From Escherichia whittamii (GTDB taxonomy: Bacteria > Pseudomonadota > Gammaproteobacteria > Enterobacterales > Enterobacteriaceae), in assembly GCF_014836715.1 (NCBI RefSeq), contig NZ_JACSQI010000008.1, positions 1 to 64,000 of the forward strand: 64,000 bases of DNA. The letters run 5' to 3'. The notes beneath the pieces were generated by a model that saw only the letters and a program-made list of their open reading frames with translations, made no database searches and was not told the DNA's origin. Both the position numbers and the translations under genes were made by a program. Shown here in pieces: positions 1 through 9,092 of the stretch. Every line of letters begins with the position of its first letter. Within the stretch, counting starts at the first letter, position 1.

Positions 1-270
1 ATTGAGGGGGGCTGCTCCTAGTACGAGAGGACCGGAGTGGACGCATCACTGGTGTTCGGGTTGTCATGCCAATGGCACTGCCCGGTAGCTAAATGCGGAA
101 GAGATAAGTGCTGAAAGCATCTAAGCACGAAACTTGCCCCGAGATGAGTTCTCCCTGACCCTTTAAGGGTCCTGAAGGAACGTTGAAGACGACGACGTTG
201 ATAGGCCGGGTGTGTAAGCGCAGCGATGCGTTGAGCTAACCGGTACTAATGAACCGTGAGGCTTAACCTT
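1..270 (+). rRNA. rrlD: 23S ribosomal RNA, 3' end (partial)
   Basis: This is the last 270 nt of a 23S rRNA whose 5' part lies outside the window. It begins in the sarcin-ricin region (AGTACGAGAGGACCGGAGTG is visible at 19-38) and ends at the canonical ...GGCTTAACCTT. The downstream order 5S, tRNA-Thr, 5S is that of the E. coli rrnD operon, which is why I use that symbol. Open reading frames that overlap it are spurious. Confidence 0.97.
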
Positions 271-366
271 ACAACGCCGAAGATGTTTTGGCGAAGAGAC
301 GACAATATCAGCTTGATACAGATTAAATCGACAGGTCGGAGAAAGACGTGTTGATAAAACAGAATT
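271..366 (+). other. 23S-5S internal transcribed spacer
   Basis: This 96-nt spacer separates the mature 3' end of 23S rRNA from the 5' end of the first 5S rRNA. It would contain the RNase III and RNase E processing sites in the primary rrn transcript. I see no gene in it. Confidence 0.8.
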
Positions 367-486
367 TGCCTGGCGGCAGTAGCGCGGTGGTCCCACCTGA
401 CCCCATGCCGAACTCAGAAGTGAAACGCCGTAGCGCCGATGGTAGTGTGGGGTCTCCCCATGCGAGAGTAGGGAACTGCCAGGCAT
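367..486 (+). rRNA. rrfD: 5S ribosomal RNA, first copy
   Basis: This is a full-length 120-nt 5S rRNA beginning TGCCTGGCGG and ending CTGCCAGGCAT. The two ends pair to form helix I. It differs from the second copy at 752-871 at helix I positions 3 and 118 (C-G here, U-A there) and at one further base (T here, C there at 838). It is cotranscribed with the upstream 23S rRNA. Confidence 0.97.
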
Positions 487-632
487 CAAATTAAGAAGTA
501 TGGCACTGACCTTTGAGGCAGTTCATTACTCGACAAGAGAGTAGTGACAAAAGCGAAAGCTTTTGAACGTTGCGAAGCAACGGCCCGAAGGGTGAATCAC
601 GAAGTGATTCATAAACTGCCAGGCATCAAATT
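474..632 (+). repeat. 19-bp direct repeat framing a hairpin-rich spacer between 5S and tRNA-Thr
   Basis: The 19-mer AACTGCCAGGCATCAAATT (the 3' end of 5S plus 8 nt of spacer) occurs at 474-492 and again, identical, at 614-632, offset by 140 bp. Between the copies are four consecutive short hairpins with GAA or GAAA loops: arms 549-554/559-564, 568-573/577-582, 584-586/590-592 and 593-600/604-611. From memory the K-12 5S-thrV spacer is much shorter, so this looks like a tandem duplication or an acquired spacer block. No protein gene is supported. Confidence 0.75.
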
Positions 633-638
633 TAGCGT

Positions 639-714
639 GCTGATATGGCTCAGTTGGTAGAGCGCACCCTTGGTAAGGGTGAGGTCCCCAGTTCGACTCT
701 GGGTATCAGCACCA
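639..714 (+). tRNA. thrV: tRNA-Thr (anticodon GGT)
   Basis: This is a 76-nt cloverleaf with acceptor stem GCTGATA/TATCAGC, D loop, anticodon loop TTGGTAA with GGT at 672-674, T-loop TTCGACT and an encoded 3' CCA. Its location between two 5S genes at the distal end of an rRNA operon matches thrV of E. coli rrnD. It is expected to be processed from the rrn transcript. Confidence 0.97.
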
Positions 715-751
715 CTTTTTAGGTTAAAGTTCGGCAGATTAGAAAAGAATT

Positions 752-871
752 TGTCTGGCGGCAGTAGCGCGGTGGTCCCACCTGACCCCATGCCGAACTC
801 AGAAGTGAAACGCCGTAGCGCCGATGGTAGTGTGGGGCCTCCCCATGCGAGAGTAGGGAACTGCCAGACAT
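752..871 (+). rRNA. rrfF: 5S ribosomal RNA, second copy
   Basis: This is a second full-length 120-nt 5S rRNA, beginning TGTCTGGCGG and ending CTGCCAGACAT. Relative to the first copy, helix I carries a compensatory C-G to U-A change, and a C replaces T at 838 (GGGGCCTC versus GGGGTCTC). The location, after tRNA-Thr at the end of the operon, is that of rrfF in E. coli. Confidence 0.97.
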
Positions 872-882
872 CAAATCAAGCG

Positions 883-911
883 AAAGGCCATCCGAAAGGA
901 TGGCCTTTTTG
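883..911 (+). terminator. rRNA operon terminator
   Basis: An 11-bp perfect stem (arms 883-893 and 898-908) with a GAAA tetraloop is followed by a T-rich tail. It lies 11 nt after the second 5S rRNA and ends the rrn transcript. It also separates that transcript from the convergent yhdZ gene. Confidence 0.92.
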
Positions 912-932
912 CGTTTCGAATCCATGTACAAC

Positions 933-1691
933 TTAATGGATTACCTGCGATAAAAATGCCCTCGTACGCTCCGATTTAGGATGCGCAAAAAATTCATCCG
1001 GTGCAGCTTGTTCCACTATCTCCCCACGATCCATAAAAATCACTCGATCAGCGACAGTTCGCGCAAATCCCATCTCATGCGTTACGCACAGCATCGTCAT
1101 ACCTGACTGCGCTAGCCCAATCATTGTATCCAGCACTTCTTTTACCATCTCCGGATCGAGCGCCGACGTAGGTTCATCAAACAGCATGATCTTTGGTTTC
1201 ATGCAGAGTGACCGTGCAATGGCGACGCGTTGCTGCTGGCCGCCGGAGATCTGCCCGGGAAACTTCTGCGCATGTTCGGCAATTCGTACTCGCTCAAGGT
1301 AATGCATCGCCAGAGCTTCAGCCTCTTTCCTCGGCATCTTACGCACCCAAATCGGTGCCAGGGTACAGTTCTGTAAAACGGTCAAATGTGGGAAGAGATT
1401 GAAATGCTGAAAAACCATTCCCACTTCCTGCCTGACGCGCTCAATATTGCGAATATCTTCGTTAAGCTCGATGCCATCCACCACGATCCGTCCCTGTTGG
1501 TGTTCTTCCAGATGATTAATACAGCGAATGGTTGTCGATTTCCCGGAACCGGAAGGACCACACAAAACGATACGCTCACCGGTTTGCACTGTCAGATTAA
1601 TATCTTTTAAGACATGGAATTGCCCATACCATTTATTGACGTTTTCCAGCGTAATCATCGCGTTAGCAGGTTGCAGTAAAATTTGGCTCAT
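933..1691 (-). CDS. yhdZ: Polar amino acid ABC transporter ATP-binding protein YhdZ
   Basis: This 252-residue cytoplasmic ATPase powers a general L-amino acid uptake system (AapP/GlnQ type). Visible motifs are Walker [10 protein letters not shown] (about residues 45-53), signature SGGQQQR (149-155) and Walker B IMLFDEP (168-174). It is the last gene of yhdWXYZ, 7 nt after yhdY, and ends convergent with the rRNA operon terminator. The substrate is not established by sequence. The family suggests polar or acidic amino acids. Confidence 0.93.
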   Translation of the reverse strand: MSQILLQPANAMITLENVNKWYGQFHVLKDINLTVQTGERIVLCGPSGSGKSTTIRCINHLEEHQQGRIVVDGIELNEDIRNIERVRQEVGMVFQHFNLFPHLTVLQNCTLAPIWVRKMPRKEAEALAMHYLERVRIAEHAQKFPGQISGGQQQRVAIARSLCMKPKIMLFDEPTSALDPEMVKEVLDTMIGLAQSGMTMLCVTHEMGFARTVADRVIFMDRGEIVEQAAPDEFFAHPKSERTRAFLSQVIH

Positions 1692-1698
1692 AGTGTCC

Positions 1699-2802
1699 TC
1701 AATGCGGTGTACGCCCGGTGTTAAAACGTTTTTCCAGATGCTGGCTATAGCGCGACATGCTGAAACAGAAGAGCCAGTAGATCAGTGCGGCAAACACATA
1801 CCCTTCTGTGGACATACCCAGCCAGGCGGGGTCAACGGTTGCCTGCTGAACGCTACTGAAAAGATCGAACAACCCGATGATGATCACCAGACTGGTATCT
1901 TTGAAGAGTGCGATGATGGTATTTACCAGCCCAGGAATCACCAGCTTCAGTGCCTGCGGCAGAATAACCAGCCCCTGGGTTTTCCAGTAACCTAACGCTA
2001 GCGACTCTGCCGCTTCGTATTGCCCTTTGGGCAATGCCTGCAATCCGCCTCGCACGACTTCTGCAACATATGCTGACTGAAAGAGGATAACGCCGACCAA
2101 CGCACGAATCAGTTTGTCGATGCTGGTGCCTTCCGCCATAAAGAGCGGCAGCATGACCGAAGACATAAACAGCACGGTAATCAGCGGTACGCCACGCCAG
2201 AATTCGATAAAAATGACTGACAAGATACGCACTATCGGCATATGGGAACGACGGCCTAACGCCAACAGGATCCCCCACGGCAGCGCCCCAGCAATCCCAA
2301 CAGAGGCGATAATCAACGTCAGTGTCAGTCCGCCCCATTGCCGGGTTTCAATCCGCTCCAGACCAAGAAAACCGCCATACATTAGCCACCAGACAATGAG
2401 CGGGTAAATCACCGCCCATACAGCAATATAGCGACCGCGATATGGGAGTAATTTCCAGAACATTGGCGCGATAGAAACAAGGCTAATCAGTAATGCCAGG
2501 TTAATTCGCCAGCGCTGGTCGTGTGGGTAAAGCCCATACATAAACTGACCAAATCGTTCGTGGATGAAGACCCAACAGGCACCAGCTTTTGTGCAGTCGG
2601 TACGTGTTGAGCCAACCCAGTTTGCCTGTAAAAAAGCCCAGTTCAGCAGCGGTGGAATCAGTTCCCACATCAGCCACAGACAGCCAATAGTCAGCAGGCT
2701 ATTGCTCCAACTGGAGAACAGATTTTTGCGCACCCACAGCATAGCGCGGCCAGAGTTATGGCTCGCCGGGCGCGGGGGATGAGACAGCAATACTTTTGTC
2801 AT
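1699..2802 (-). CDS. yhdY: Amino acid ABC transporter permease YhdY
   Basis: This 367-residue inner-membrane permease is one of two in the transporter (AapM type). The sequence shows several hydrophobic segments. The C-terminal half holds the polar amino acid permease EAA-type loop (around [13 protein letters not shown]) that contacts the ATPase. I start at MTKVLL, the second methionine of the open frame, because this gives the length I recall for E. coli. It follows yhdX by 9 nt and precedes yhdZ, so translation is probably coupled. Confidence 0.92.
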   Translation of the reverse strand: MTKVLLSHPPRPASHNSGRAMLWVRKNLFSSWSNSLLTIGCLWLMWELIPPLLNWAFLQANWVGSTRTDCTKAGACWVFIHERFGQFMYGLYPHDQRWRINLALLISLVSIAPMFWKLLPYRGRYIAVWAVIYPLIVWWLMYGGFLGLERIETRQWGGLTLTLIIASVGIAGALPWGILLALGRRSHMPIVRILSVIFIEFWRGVPLITVLFMSSVMLPLFMAEGTSIDKLIRALVGVILFQSAYVAEVVRGGLQALPKGQYEAAESLALGYWKTQGLVILPQALKLVIPGLVNTIIALFKDTSLVIIIGLFDLFSSVQQATVDPAWLGMSTEGYVFAALIYWLFCFSMSRYSQHLEKRFNTGRTPH

Positions 2803-2811
2803 CATGACTCC

Positions 2812-3993
2812 TTAGCGTTCAACGATCGCGATACGGCGGTTATAGATATTCATCAGCAGCGAGATAGTCAGGCTGATAATCAGATAGACCGACATGGTCA
2901 TAGCAATCGTCTCTATGGCTTGCCCGGTCTGGTTCAGCACGGTGCCAGCAAACAGCGAAACCATATCTGGATAGCCGATAGCGGCGGCAAGAGAGGAGTT
3001 TTTGACGATGTTGAGATACTGGCTGGTAAGTGGTGGAATAATCACCCGCAGCGCTTGTGGAATGATCACCTGGCGTAGCGCAACCGGGTTGGGTAATCCC
3101 AGCGAACGCGCCGCTTCGTGCTGACCATAAGGCACCGCCTGAATTCCGGCACGAATAATCTCGGCGATAAATGCAGATGTATAAACTGAAAGCGCCAACG
3201 TTAAGGCTGCCAGCTCAGGGATAAGCACCATCCCGCCGCGGAAGTTAAAGCCTTGTAACGCCGGAACATCCCAGTGTAGTGCCGCGCCAAAAAGCCATTG
3301 CGCCAGTAAAGGCAAACCAATGATCAACATAGAGGCGATCGGCCAGGTTCGGCGCAACTGTCCGGTTTTTATCTGGTGCGTTTTATTAAAACGGAATAGT
3401 CCAACAGAAATGGCTATAGCAATAACAACAGTCAGGATAAACGCAATAAATCCATCTCCCAGCTGCGGCGATGGAATATAAAGCCCTCGATTGCTCAAAA
3501 AGGCGAGATCAAACGTACTCACAGCCTGTCGCGGCCCGGGCAAATTGCGCAACACGGCAAAGTACCAGAAGAAGATTTGCAGTAGCGGGGGAATATTACG
3601 GAAGATCTCAATATAAATTGTGGAAAGCTTTCGTAGCAGCCAGTTATCCGAAAGTCGCGCCAGACCGATAAAGAAGCCCAGGGCAGAAGCGAATACAATA
3701 CACAATGCCGAAACCAGTAGCGTATTGAGTAAGCCGACAATAAAAACGCGTCCGTAGGTATCGCCCTGCTGGTACTCGATCAAATGCTGGACGATCCCGA
3801 AACCTGCGCCGCGATCCAGAAAGGCAAACCCTGATGTAATGCCGCGATTGTTCAGATTCGTCACGGTGTTGTGAAATAACCAACCAACAATGCCGACGAC
3901 GGCAACAACGGCCAGGATCTGGAATAACCAGGCGCGAACCGTAGGGTTGGTAAAGGAGAGCGATCCTTTAACGGTTGAGCGGCGATGGGGCAT
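2812..3993 (-). CDS. yhdX: Amino acid ABC transporter permease YhdX
   Basis: This 393-residue inner-membrane permease is the partner of YhdY (AapQ type). It has an N-terminal transmembrane segment and a long periplasmic insertion. A C-terminal cluster of membrane helices carries the loop EAARSLGLPNP. I choose the start MPHRRS over an in-frame ATG six codons upstream, matching the family length I remember. It follows yhdW by 67 nt and belongs to the same operon. Confidence 0.92.
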   Translation of the reverse strand: MPHRRSTVKGSLSFTNPTVRAWLFQILAVVAVVGIVGWLFHNTVTNLNNRGITSGFAFLDRGAGFGIVQHLIEYQQGDTYGRVFIVGLLNTLLVSALCIVFASALGFFIGLARLSDNWLLRKLSTIYIEIFRNIPPLLQIFFWYFAVLRNLPGPRQAVSTFDLAFLSNRGLYIPSPQLGDGFIAFILTVVIAIAISVGLFRFNKTHQIKTGQLRRTWPIASMLIIGLPLLAQWLFGAALHWDVPALQGFNFRGGMVLIPELAALTLALSVYTSAFIAEIIRAGIQAVPYGQHEAARSLGLPNPVALRQVIIPQALRVIIPPLTSQYLNIVKNSSLAAAIGYPDMVSLFAGTVLNQTGQAIETIAMTMSVYLIISLTISLLMNIYNRRIAIVER

Positions 3994-4060
3994 ATAAACC
4001 TCGGAAACCATAACGCTGAAGAGAGCGCCGCCGTAGCGACGCCCGTTACCTCACACCGAC

Positions 4061-5086
4061 TTAACGCACGGGCGGAGCGTACTGAATACCGCCGTTATTC
4101 CAGAGATTATTTTGCCCACGTTTAATTTTCAGCGGGCTTTCAGAGCCGACGTTGCGCTCAAAAATTTCCGAGTAGTTACCCACCTGTTTGATGATGTTGT
4201 AAGCCCATTTGTTATCCAGCTTCAGATCCTTGCCGTAATCGCCCTCTTTACCTAGCAGATGCGCCATATCAGGCGTAGCCGGATTTGCCGCTTTTTCATC
4301 AACGTTCTGGGAATTGATGCCCATCTCTTCAGCATTCAGCATGGCGAACAGGGTCCAGCGCACAATAGAGAACCATTCATCATCGCCACGACGGACTACC
4401 GGACCAAGCGGTTCTTTAGAGATAACTTCTGGCAGGACAATCCATTCGGCAGGATTACTTAATTTGATCCGCAGGGCATACAGTTGCGACTGATCCGAGG
4501 CCAGCGTATCGCAGCGACCAGATTCCAGTGCCTTTGCGGATTCGTCTGAGCGATCGAAGGTTACTGGCGTGTACTTCATATTGTTCGCCTTGAAGTAATC
4601 GGCAACGTTGAGTTCGGTATCAGTCCCCGCCTGAATACAGACTGTTGCGCCATCCAGCTCTTTCGCACTTTTTAATCCCGCTTTATCGTGCGTCAGGAAG
4701 CCAATGCCGTCGTAATAAGTGACGCCAGTAAATGCCATTCCCATTCCTGCGTCGCGGGATGAAGTCCAGGTCGTATTACGGGAGAGCAAATCCACTTCCC
4801 CTGACTGTAAAGCGGTGAAACGTTCTTTTGCGGTGAGCGGGGTGTATTTCACTTTTGTGTCGTCGCCAAATACAGCAGCGGCAACACCTCGACAAACATC
4901 TACATCAATACCTGAAAACTTACCGTCTGCATCGGCATAAGAGAACCCAGGCAATCCGTCACTGATCCCACATTGAACAAACCCTTTATTCTTTACGGCA
5001 TCAAATGTCGCGCCAGCATGCGCCTGATTTGCAACGGCAAGCAGCACGCTGGCGGCAGCCAGTGTGGCTATCATCATCTTTTTCAT
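4061..5086 (-). CDS. yhdW: Amino acid ABC transporter periplasmic binding protein YhdW (intact)
   Basis: This 341-residue solute-binding protein of the AapJ/GltI class captures amino acids in the periplasm and delivers them to YhdXY. A cleavable signal peptide (MKKMMIATLAAASVLLAVANQAHA) ends near residue 24. The SBP_bac_3 fold follows, including GVTYYDGIGFL and the CIQAGTDTELN segment. The frame is open and full length. I recall yhdW of K-12 MG1655 being annotated as a pseudogene, so this strain appears to retain a working transporter. It is the first gene after a sigma-54 promoter match at 5167-5182. Confidence 0.92.
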   Translation of the reverse strand: MKKMMIATLAAASVLLAVANQAHAGATFDAVKNKGFVQCGISDGLPGFSYADADGKFSGIDVDVCRGVAAAVFGDDTKVKYTPLTAKERFTALQSGEVDLLSRNTTWTSSRDAGMGMAFTGVTYYDGIGFLTHDKAGLKSAKELDGATVCIQAGTDTELNVADYFKANNMKYTPVTFDRSDESAKALESGRCDTLASDQSQLYALRIKLSNPAEWIVLPEVISKEPLGPVVRRGDDEWFSIVRWTLFAMLNAEEMGINSQNVDEKAANPATPDMAHLLGKEGDYGKDLKLDNKWAYNIIKQVGNYSEIFERNVGSESPLKIKRGQNNLWNNGGIQYAPPVR

Positions 5087-5166
5087 AATGCTTCCTGTGA
5101 GGCGAAAATTATCGTTATAGGACGTTTGGGAAACGTCTTTTACCTGTCTGTGGCCATCCTTTTATA

Positions 5167-5182
5167 AGCAAAAGTAGTGCCA
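5167..5182 (-). promoter_or_regulatory. Sigma-54 promoter (-24/-12) for yhdWXYZ
   Basis: On the minus strand the sequence reads TGGCAC, five bases, TTGCT, with GG and GC exactly 10 nt apart, which is a near-consensus RpoN site. It lies about 80 nt upstream of the yhdW start codon. This fits nitrogen-limitation (NtrC) control of an amino acid uptake operon. That regulation is known for E. coli in my memory but is not proven by this sequence. Confidence 0.85.
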
Positions 5183-5243
5183 GCTTTTGCGCACGATTCC
5201 GCGTCGCAATAAGCTGAGTGTAGACAGGAAATAATAAAAACAT

Positions 5244-5260
5244 CGCCCCGCAATGGTGCG
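5244..5260. promoter_or_regulatory. Possible NtrC enhancer site upstream of yhdW
   Basis: The 17-bp sequence CGCCCCGCAATGGTGCG matches about 10 of 14 defined positions of the NtrC palindrome TGCACCA-N3-TGGTGCA. The right half is almost perfect. It lies some 70 bp upstream of the sigma-54 core, a normal enhancer distance. I did not find a clear second site. Confidence 0.4.
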
Positions 5261-5470
5261 AAAATGAAACATACACCACATTTTAGCGCAAAATATTTAT
5301 TCATATTTTACTAAGCAGGATAATGATTGTTAGCGTGAGCATGTGTTTTAAAGGAGTGTGAAATTTAATAGATGTGTTATTTCGATGGTTTGAAATAAAA
5401 TGCTAAATTAAAAGGAAATAAGCTATAAGAATATAGTTGTATTTTATCTTACGGAGAGATTCTGTGCCGT

Positions 5471-5502
5471 TAAACAGGGCGCGAAAGCTCGCGCCCTGTT
5501 TA
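5471..5502 (-). terminator. Terminator downstream of yhdV
   Basis: A 13-bp perfect stem (arms 5471-5483 and 5490-5502) with a 6-nt loop begins one base past the yhdV stop codon. The T-rich end follows on the minus strand. Confidence 0.8.
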
Positions 5503-5503
5503 G

Positions 5504-5725
5504 TTATTTCGACAGTGCGATGATCCCCATCGTCAGGCCCGCGACAGCCGCCGCCCCGCCAGCAATAGCCCCGGCAGTTTCCCAGTTATCCTGAGTCGTA
5601 CCTTTCATACAGGTATTGGTGTGAACCAGACGGCCCTGATCGTCATAAACCGGAACGCAGGGGGAATCGTGAGCGCAGCCCGCCAGCAATGCGGTGAGCA
5701 ATGCGACAGGAATTAATCTTTTCAT
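5504..5725 (-). CDS. yhdV: Small outer-membrane-type lipoprotein YhdV
   Basis: This 73-residue precursor has a lipoprotein signal: a basic N-terminus, a hydrophobic core, and the lipobox LLAGC at about residues 14-18, giving a lipidated Cys18. The mature part contains two more cysteines and a C-terminal hydrophobic Gly/Ala-rich segment (AGAIAGGAAAVAGLTMGII). It is monocistronic with its own terminator. Function is unknown. Confidence 0.88.
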   Translation of the reverse strand: MKRLIPVALLTALLAGCAHDSPCVPVYDDQGRLVHTNTCMKGTTQDNWETAGAIAGGAAAVAGLTMGIIALSK

Positions 5726-5943
5726 GGTGTTACCTCAGTAATAACGCTACCGCTTAATAAGCTAACTTTCTTATTAACGTGCTGAATGCCATTTTATCAC
5801 CAGGAGTTATAATTCTTGCGAGATGAATAATGACAAATTATGTGAATTGTAAAAATAATGAAGGGAGAAAGAATGAATGCACTCAATTCAAGACTCAATG
5901 AATTATTAACTCATTAATTTTTATAGTTTTAACTGCAAATTAA

Positions 5944-5965
5944 AAAGGCGTCCGAAGACGCCTTT
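5944..5965 (-). terminator. Terminator downstream of acrEF
   Basis: A 9-bp stem (5944-5952 and 5957-5965) with a four-base loop is followed on the minus strand by a run of T. It lies 11 nt past the acrF stop codon and ends the acrEF transcript. I see nothing else notable in the AT-rich 5726-5943 interval, which also carries the yhdV promoter. Confidence 0.88.
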
Positions 5966-5976
5966 GTGCCTTAATT

Positions 5977-8900
5977 TTACCCTTTGAAGCAACGGCGGAT
6001 CACCACAAAGAACACAGGGACGAAGAAGATAGCCAGTAATGTTGCGGAAATCATGCCACCCATGACTCCAATCCCTACCGCGTTCTGCGCACCGCTTCCC
6101 GCACCATTACTGATAGCCAGCGGTAATACGCCGAGAATAAAGGCGAGAGATGTCATCAGTATAGGACGAAGACGCATACGTACGGCCATCAGCGTCGCTT
6201 CAATAACACCTTTCCCCTCTTTCTCCATCAGGTCTTTGGCGAACTCAACAATCAAAATAGCGTTTTTAGCCGATAAGCCAATTGTCGTTAACAAGCCCAC
6301 CATAAAATAAACGTCATTTTTCTGATTAAAGAGTGTCGCCGCCAGCAGCACGCCGACAATCCCTAACGGCACGACCAACATAACCGAGACAGGAATTGAC
6401 CAGCTTTCATAGAGCGCCGCAAGACACAGAAAAACGACCACGAATGAAATGGCTACCAGAGCAGGGGCCTGGTTGCCTGACAAGCGTTCCTGATATGACA
6501 TACCCGTCCAGTCATAACCGATTCCGTTAGGTAGTTGTGAGGCGAGGCTTTCCATTAGCGACATCGCATCGCCGGAACTGGTGCCTGGCGCGGCTTCCCC
6601 CTGAATCTCCATGGAAGGTAGACCGTTGTAGCGTTCCAGACGCGGAGAACCATATACCCAATGTGAAGTGGTAAAGGTGGAGAATGGCACCATTTCGCCG
6701 TTGGCGCTGCGGACATAAAGTTTATCGACATCTTCTGGCAGCATGCGGAACTTGGCATCCGCCTGAACATATACTTTTTTCACGCGGCCACGGTCGATGA
6801 AGTCGTTGACATAAGTCCCGCCCAACGCCGTAGAAATGGTCTGGTTAATGTCAGAAAGCGAAACGCCTAATGCCTGTGCTTTTTCCTGGTCAACTTCAAG
6901 TTTGAACTGCGCGGTATCTTCCAGGCCATTAGGGCGCACACTGACTAAGCTTTCAGGATGTTGCGCCGCCATGCCAAGCAACTGGTTGCGAGCATGGGTT
7001 AAGGCATCGTGGCCGAGACCCGCCTGATCGATTAACTCAAAGTCGAAACCCGTTGCCGTACCCAGTTCAACAATGGCTGGCATATTGAATGGAATGACAA
7101 AACCGTCGCGGATTTTACCCAGCTCCATTTTGGCACGTTGGATTACCGCTTCCGCGCTATTTTCTTCGCCACTGCGCTCTTCCCACGGTTTAAGGCTGAC
7201 AAAGGCCATCCCGGCGTTTTGCGCCTGACCACTGAAGCTAAACCCATTGACTGTAAAGACACTTTCAACGTTCGCCTTCTCGTTCTTCAGATAGTAATCC
7301 GTCACTTCATCCAGTACTTTTTGTGTCCGCTCTTGCGTCGAGCCAGCCGGCAGTTGGATCATGGTCAGGAAGACACCCTGATCTTCTTCCGGCAAGAAAG
7401 AAGAAGGGAGGCGTAAAAACAGTACTACCATTCCGGCGACAATCAGCGCATAGATCAGTAAATATCGCCCTGTGGAACCGAGGATTTTACCAACGCTACT
7501 GGTGTAGTGATTAACGCTATGATCGAAAGTGGTGTTAAACCAGCCGAAGAAACCTCCCTTATTTTCGTGATGCTCGGCAGAGACTGGTTTCAGTAATGTT
7601 GCACATAACGCGGGGGTGAGAATCAGCGCAACCAGCACTGAAAGCGCCATTGCTGAAACAATAGTGATGGAGAACTGGCGATAAATTGCCCCTGTTGAGC
7701 CACCGAAGAATGCCATCGGAATAAATACCGCCGACAGTACCATCGCGATACCTACCAGCGCGCCCTGGATTTGCGACATCGATTTTTCCGTCGCTTCTCT
7801 GGGGGGGAGTTTATCCTCCATCATTACGCGCTCGACGTTCTCCACAACGACTATCGCATCATCAACAAGAAGCCCGATGGCAAGCACCATCCCGAACATC
7901 GTTAGCGTGTTGATGGAGTAACCAAAAGCGGCGAGTATGGCAAACGTTCCTAACAAAACGACAGGTACAGCAATGGTGGGTATCAATGTTGCCCGCATGT
8001 TCTGCAAGAACAGATACATCACCAGGAATACCAGGACAATGGCTTCGAACAGCGTTTTCACCACCTCCTGGATAGAAAGCTGGACGAAAGGCGTGGTGTC
8101 ATAAGGGTAGAGAACCTTCATTCCCTGTGGGAAGAACGGCTGCAATTCTGCCAGTTTGGCCTTGATGGCTTTTGCGGTATCGAGTGCGTTAGCACCCGTT
8201 GCCAGTTTAATGCCGAGGCCAGCCGCGGGTTTGCCGTTGATACGGGCGATAACGTTATAGTTTTCACCACCGAGTTCAATCCGTGCGACATCTTTTAGCC
8301 GTACCACCGAACCGTCGCTGTTAACGCGCAGGGTGACTTTGCCGAACTCTTCCGGATCTTTTAACCGTGTCTGGGCAATAATCGACGCGTTTAGCTGCTG
8401 TCCCGGTAATGCCGGCGTACCGCCTAACTGACCGGCAGCAATTTGGTCGTTCTGCACCTTCAACTGGTTAATGACATCAACCGATGTGAGTTTATATTTG
8501 TTCAGCAGATCGGCATCGAGCCAGATACGCATAGCGTACTGAGCGCCGAACAGTTGCACGTCGCCGACGCCATTCAGACGGCTAATGGTATCTTTGACGT
8601 TAGAGGCGATGTAGTCAGAAATATCGTCTTGTGTGGTACTTGGGTTATCAGAAACAAATCCAGCTACCATCAAAAAGCTGCTACTCGATTTCTCGACACT
8701 AATCCCCTGTTGCTGGACTTCTTGCGGCAGCAACGGTGTGGCGAGTTGAAGTTTGTTTTGCACCTGCACTTGCGCAATGTCTGGGTCGGTCCCTGACTGG
8801 AAGGTGAGAGTAATTGTCACGCTACCGGCTGAATCGCTGGTGGAGGACATATACATCAGATTATCGATGCCGTTCATATTCTGTTCGATAACCTGTGTCA

Positions 8901-9081
8901 CCGTATCCTGCACGGTTTGCGCATCAGCGCCCGGATAGTTTGCCGACACAGAAACCGCAGGTGGGGCAATGGTTGGATACTGGGCGACGGGCAATTGTAG
9001 GATCGCCAGTACGCCCGCCATCATCAGAATAATGGCCAGCACCCATGCAAATATTGGTCGTCGAATAAAAAAGTTTGCCAT
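5977..9081 (-). CDS. acrF: Multidrug efflux RND transporter AcrF
   Basis: This 1034-residue inner-membrane proton/drug antiporter forms a trimeric pump with AcrE and an outer-membrane channel, presumably TolC. It begins [13 protein letters not shown], typical of the HAE1 RND family. Twelve transmembrane helices and two large periplasmic loops are evident. Helix 4 carries the proton-relay pair DD (within [13 protein letters not shown], near residues 407-408). The length equals that of E. coli AcrF, and no disruption is visible. It follows acrE by 11 nt in one operon. Confidence 0.96.
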   Translation of the reverse strand: MANFFIRRPIFAWVLAIILMMAGVLAILQLPVAQYPTIAPPAVSVSANYPGADAQTVQDTVTQVIEQNMNGIDNLMYMSSTSDSAGSVTITLTFQSGTDPDIAQVQVQNKLQLATPLLPQEVQQQGISVEKSSSSFLMVAGFVSDNPSTTQDDISDYIASNVKDTISRLNGVGDVQLFGAQYAMRIWLDADLLNKYKLTSVDVINQLKVQNDQIAAGQLGGTPALPGQQLNASIIAQTRLKDPEEFGKVTLRVNSDGSVVRLKDVARIELGGENYNVIARINGKPAAGLGIKLATGANALDTAKAIKAKLAELQPFFPQGMKVLYPYDTTPFVQLSIQEVVKTLFEAIVLVFLVMYLFLQNMRATLIPTIAVPVVLLGTFAILAAFGYSINTLTMFGMVLAIGLLVDDAIVVVENVERVMMEDKLPPREATEKSMSQIQGALVGIAMVLSAVFIPMAFFGGSTGAIYRQFSITIVSAMALSVLVALILTPALCATLLKPVSAEHHENKGGFFGWFNTTFDHSVNHYTSSVGKILGSTGRYLLIYALIVAGMVVLFLRLPSSFLPEEDQGVFLTMIQLPAGSTQERTQKVLDEVTDYYLKNEKANVESVFTVNGFSFSGQAQNAGMAFVSLKPWEERSGEENSAEAVIQRAKMELGKIRDGFVIPFNMPAIVELGTATGFDFELIDQAGLGHDALTHARNQLLGMAAQHPESLVSVRPNGLEDTAQFKLEVDQEKAQALGVSLSDINQTISTALGGTYVNDFIDRGRVKKVYVQADAKFRMLPEDVDKLYVRSANGEMVPFSTFTTSHWVYGSPRLERYNGLPSMEIQGEAAPGTSSGDAMSLMESLASQLPNGIGYDWTGMSYQERLSGNQAPALVAISFVVVFLCLAALYESWSIPVSVMLVVPLGIVGVLLAATLFNQKNDVYFMVGLLTTIGLSAKNAILIVEFAKDLMEKEGKGVIEATLMAVRMRLRPILMTSLAFILGVLPLAISNGAGSGAQNAVGIGVMGGMISATLLAIFFVPVFFVVIRRCFKG

Positions 9082-9092
9082 ATCAGATTGCC

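Larger units (their letters stand above)
5087..5503. other. Intergenic region between yhdW and yhdV (417 bp)
   Basis: This region holds the yhdW promoter elements at 5167-5182 and 5244-5260. An AT-rich stretch runs from about 5281 to 5460. The yhdV terminator hairpin lies at 5471-5502. I see no convincing small gene or RNA gene in it. Confidence 0.7.

Noticed and set aside
163-489. Minus-strand open frame over the 23S 3' end and first 5S (a similar one at 719-931)
   Set aside because: Both lie on mature rRNA sequence and share residues only because the 5S genes are duplicated.
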